From the NCBI GenBank assembly GCA_002343505.1, contig DDQZ01000009.1, positions 10,087 through 18,832 on the forward strand: a DNA stretch of 8,746 nt. Direction: 5' to 3'. Shown here in pieces: positions 7,101 to 8,746 of this stretch. A model generated the notes under the pieces. It saw nothing but the letters and a program-made list of their open reading frames with translations, was not told where the DNA came from and searched no databases. This DNA comes from Verrucomicrobiaceae bacterium UBA2429 (lineage in GTDB: Bacteria; Verrucomicrobiota; Verrucomicrobiia; Verrucomicrobiales; Verrucomicrobiaceae). The position numbers and the translations under genes were made by a program. Position 1 is the first letter of the stretch. Every line of letters starts with the position of its first letter.

Positions 7101-8192
7101 CAGGTTCACCGGCAGCACGATGAACGCCTCCAGCGGGCGCAGCGCTGCGAAGTCGGCCAGAGTCTGCTCGTGGCCCTCGACGCCCCACTTCTTCCAGTCG
7201 CCCGCGTTGAACTCGGTGCGGTAGCCCCACTGCGGGCGGCTGACATTGTCGAGGGCCGCGCTGGCCGGCACCACGCGCTGCTTGTCCAGCACGCGGAAGC
7301 TTTCGCCGATGCGCTTGAACTGAGGCTCCAGATCCGCCCTGCCCGCCACCGGCCCCCACATGTGCAACTGCCAGGCGTAGCCGGGCAGTGTGGACACCCA
7401 CTGCTCGAAGTAGAGCTTGATGCCTTTGGCCGCGTCATTCTCCACCAGGCAGGCGCGGCGCATGAAAGGCACGCCATCCACGGTGAGAGACTCCTCCGTT
7501 TCACCGGTCACGCTTTTCGAGGTGGCGGCCATGTTCGCCTTCACCGCGTCGAGCAGCGCCTCCAGATCCATCTCGCCGTCAATATGCTCCCCCAGCACCA
7601 TCACATAAGCCTCCGGCGCCGCGCGCCGCGCCGCGATGCAGGCCAGCTTGTTGATCAGCGCCGGCTTCGTCTCCAGCCAGCGCGGCGGGATTTCCAGGGA
7701 GCAGTTGAACTCCGCGCTCCTGATCTCGGCGCCCTTGCCTGAGAGCGAAGCCAGCTTGTTTGCCGCGCTTTCGAGCCGCATTTGCAAAACAAGGCCCGTG
7801 ACAGCCACCGTCAGCATCAACACGGCGATCACCAGGCTCCACACCGCCTGCGCGCGGCCCTGCGTGTGAACCTTCGAGTCATAGAGCGCCAGACCCGTGA
7901 TGCCTGTGACGATGGCCGCCAGCATCAGGCCGGCCATGCCCAGCCCGCCGATCACATAAACCACCGCCAGCGCCTCCGGCACTAGGAACGCGATGGATTG
8001 GAACAACAGGGCGCCCAGCCAGCCGGCCAAAGCCAGCGCCAGCGCCGACACGCATGTCTTGCTCGTCGCCGGACGGCGCAGCAAAGTCAGGCATTTGATC
8101 AAACCAGCCGAAAGCAGCAAAATGCCAAGCACGGAGCCGATCCATTGGCCGGTCATTTGCGCGGTCTCCACCTCGGCGAGCAATAAAGTCAT
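4146..8192 (-). CDS. Large four-helix membrane protein with TPRs and a DUF3857/transglutaminase-like module
   Basis: A 1348-residue protein. Four hydrophobic helices lie at about 17-39, 46-71, 74-104 and 115-138. Basic residues in the loops after helices 1 and 3 predict that the long C-terminal part is periplasmic. Residues 158-303 and 322-457 look like two alpha/beta domains of the PsbP/DUF1795 type (tentative). Residues about 472-722 are TPR-like helices, clearest at 640-715. A DUF3857-like beta region follows from about 765, then a transglutaminase-like core with YGDCKD (Cys1040), FNHMVVH (His1081) and FLIDTTNKN (Asp1096). This triad is intact, so cysteine peptidase or amide-transfer chemistry is plausible; the substrate is unknown. 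A beta-rich tail ends the protein. ATG 8192 gives the longest form. The in-frame ATG 8156 (residue 13) has a better ribosome-binding site and may be the true start. The gene lies 57 bp after the phosphatase gene and before the FAD oxidoreductase gene, on the same strand. Confidence 0.9.
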   Translation of the reverse strand: MTLLLAEVETAQMTGQWIGSVLGILLLSAGLIKCLTLLRRPATSKTCVSALALALAGWLGALLFQSIAFLVPEALAVVYVIGGLGMAGLMLAAIVTGITGLALYDSKVHTQGRAQAVWSLVIAVLMLTVAVTGLVLQMRLESAANKLASLSGKGAEIRSAEFNCSLEIPPRWLETKPALINKLACIAARRAAPEAYVMVLGEHIDGEMDLEALLDAVKANMAATSKSVTGETEESLTVDGVPFMRRACLVENDAAKGIKLYFEQWVSTLPGYAWQLHMWGPVAGRADLEPQFKRIGESFRVLDKQRVVPASAALDNVSRPQWGYRTEFNAGDWKKWGVEGHEQTLADFAALRPLEAFIVLPVNLGPEPPPLEAAASGLLDRFGIPFPSDDWPARKWPNAWGEGIEITGVRSLEDGDYSYRMRVAARGPVALLIAGWHAVKNGDPEMVRKAVDGVVLLPGEPGEIPGLEESQRSQYGLVCNDIGIWHHQRQQTGKAAEWFWRGFQQTQKDPTILGNALDAWQQTGRAAEALEKAGEHIKKFPAHVNTQLSHARLLCDLGHDDEAADAFAAALKAGVKDPDAVLRWLQYLNGAEKYALAEKTAAAWMEQSGNLDSRRWHAQTVASNGGKARAIQLFEKMVEEHPEDRRLLYELAETRNDAAEYLQAAELAQGILKDTPDSARAWMILGWSQMGRKWYREAKESFEKALEKQPDSEDIQQALRRASAMLGQGSNSDIKTPIEPVALPEELREMLEKNPPAAGHAAGQPVAWLLSATGYHFEKDKPLRTTWHVRVKLRDSEGVSRFSSVEHNFDPLGSRVFINSVEVRDEEGRVIASAAGDAYVMDVDNGMGTHDKKLHFQIPGLRPGCVVEYVISQESRYKAETFEFNRHLFSDSAADIVFVTGDVDGVAFAGNASLADLKHLRQDRLLAWTGLHLPQSTREPFPVLMEERVPCLALGGHEGSWAEVGDKLLDKELAGRLEPEAEVTALAQRLIQGVGSEGEKIAALARHVQQAISYTAIEFGTRARRPNPAAQTLGQKYGDCKDQALLLHQLLTAAGIGSHLALVSNNWRTRVELPSVDQFNHMVVHVPALGPGFLIDTTNKNLALASLHADNLWHSHALVLERGKSRLIEPAQPAPGSARILSERKVRPSGDGWEVNESLVIHGYYAAWMRGAFTGKDAQRQLQNVQNILAAHAPALRVHEFSFHHLEDTGLPARLEIAYEVPGRLQDEGALRRGALPALWEQEYLGTTFVKNRASAFRFIYPLQFESDLRVEGADGIPEDTLKTLNVSREGRFASWKMEAAAQGGGLLKLRFRFSTQPGTYDAADYPDWHEQWNSAVRQWQRPFSWKP
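8166..8174 (-). promoter_or_regulatory. Ribosome-binding site favouring the internal start at 8156
   Basis: On the minus strand GAGGTGGAG lies 9 bases before ATG 8156. This is a reasonable Shine-Dalgarno match, whereas only a weak GTGG precedes ATG 8192. Starting at 8156 would give a 1336-residue protein beginning MTGQWIG, directly at the first membrane helix. Confidence 0.4.
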
Positions 8193-8249
8193 GCGCCACG
8201 TTTAGAGGCAGGCTGGCGCTTTATGCAATCCCAAATCCGCGCGCTTTGC

Positions 8250-8741
8250 TCACGGCTTTTCAGCCGCGCCCGCGCGCCACTGCCGGATGTGCTCCAGCAC
8301 GCCCGCGCAGCCGTCCTCCAGCAGGTCCAGCACGCGGTCAAAGCCCTCCCTGCCGCCATAATATGGGTCCGGCACCTCGTCATTCTCGAAACGCGCGCAG
8401 AACTCGCAGAACATGCGCACCTTTTCCCGCTCCGGCCCGTCCGGCAGCCAGGGCCGGATGTCCCGCCGGTTCTGCTCGTCCATGATCAGCACAAGATCAA
8501 ACCTGCGGATGTCCCCCGCCGTGATCTGCCGCGCCCGTCCCGTCAGCTCATAGCCGCGGCGGCGGGCCGCCGCAGTCATCCTGTCATCCGGCGGGCTGCC
8601 CTCATGCCAGCCGCCGGTGCCCGCCGAGTCTATCTCCACCTGCTCCGCCAGGCCCGCCTCGCACGCCAGCCTGCGCATCACACCCTCCGCCGCCGGCGAG
8701 CGGCAGATGTTTCCCATGCAGACGAATAGAACCTTGATCAC
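8250..8741 (-). CDS. Low-molecular-weight protein-tyrosine phosphatase
   Basis: This cytoplasmic phosphatase removes phosphate from protein tyrosines, or related phospho-substrates, through a cysteinyl-phosphate intermediate. The 163 residues are complete for the family, which usually runs about 145-165. The P-loop CMGNICRSP supplies nucleophile Cys8 and Arg14 in the CX5R motif, right after the first beta strand (IKVLFV). The SAGTGGWHEGSPPDDR stretch at 39-54 is the conserved segment after the second strand. The general acid is Asp125 in DPYYGG, whose adjacent tyrosines (127, 128) are a hallmark of the family. The start is GTG 8741, where the family normally begins; only five bases (CGAGG) are visible upstream before the window ends. 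In Gram-negative bacteria such enzymes often counter tyrosine autokinases of polysaccharide export, but no kinase or capsule gene is visible here. It is the first gene in the window of a three-gene minus-strand series. Confidence 0.95.
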   Translation of the reverse strand: MIKVLFVCMGNICRSPAAEGVMRRLACEAGLAEQVEIDSAGTGGWHEGSPPDDRMTAAARRRGYELTGRARQITAGDIRRFDLVLIMDEQNRRDIRPWLPDGPEREKVRMFCEFCARFENDEVPDPYYGGREGFDRVLDLLEDGCAGVLEHIRQWRAGAAEKP

Positions 8742-8746
8742 CCTCG

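Noticed and set aside
4089..7742. A 1217-codon open frame on the plus strand opposite the transglutaminase-like gene
   Set aside because: It is a mirror of the real minus-strand gene in GC-rich DNA. Its translation is rich in A, G, R, H and L without domain patterns, while the opposite strand has clear membrane helices, TPRs and a catalytic triad.
8216..8247. Direct repeat GCGCTTT at 8216-8222 and 8241-8247 between the phosphatase and membrane protein genes, as an operator
   Set aside because: Seven bases in a single pair, with the second copy at the edge of the phosphatase stop region, is too little to support a binding site.

Overview
This GC-rich window is a compact piece of bacterial chromosome with five protein genes. 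It suggests a member of the Verrucomicrobiota. That assignment is an inference from three things: a multi-hairpin repeat that reads as 'TGILPV / GLEAHPT'-like peptides when translated, a small secreted TPR plus STN-like protein, and a large membrane TPR/DUF3857-transglutaminase protein. No rRNA or single marker gene here proves the lineage.

Layout, left to right. Bases 1-1826 (minus strand) hold the N-terminal ~608 codons of mfd, the transcription-repair coupling factor; the gene runs off the left edge inside its Walker A motif. A ~113-bp palindromic repeat (646-758) sits inside the mfd reading frame and is translated through without a stop. After a 122-bp divergent intergenic region, a small gene on the plus strand (1949-2491) encodes a signal-peptide protein with a TPR-like helical stretch and an STN-like C-terminal domain. 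It converges, with only 19 bp between stop codons, on a minus-strand series of three genes read from right to left. These are a low-molecular-weight protein-tyrosine phosphatase (8741-8250), a 1348-residue four-helix membrane protein with TPRs and a DUF3857/transglutaminase-like module (8192-4146), and a PYROXD2/phytoene-desaturase-type FAD oxidoreductase (4094-2511).

The gaps in the minus-strand series are short (57 and about 50 bp), so the three genes could share a transcript. No shared pathway is evident from their products. Apart from mfd, nothing here belongs to a textbook system. The observation most worth following is the in-frame palindromic element in mfd. It has four tandem hairpins, its two central hairpins pair with each other as one 15-bp perfect stem, and one hairpin followed by six T's looks like a terminator on the antisense strand. 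No tRNA, rRNA, CRISPR array, insertion sequence or phage gene was seen, and no gene-free stretch exceeds 300 bases.
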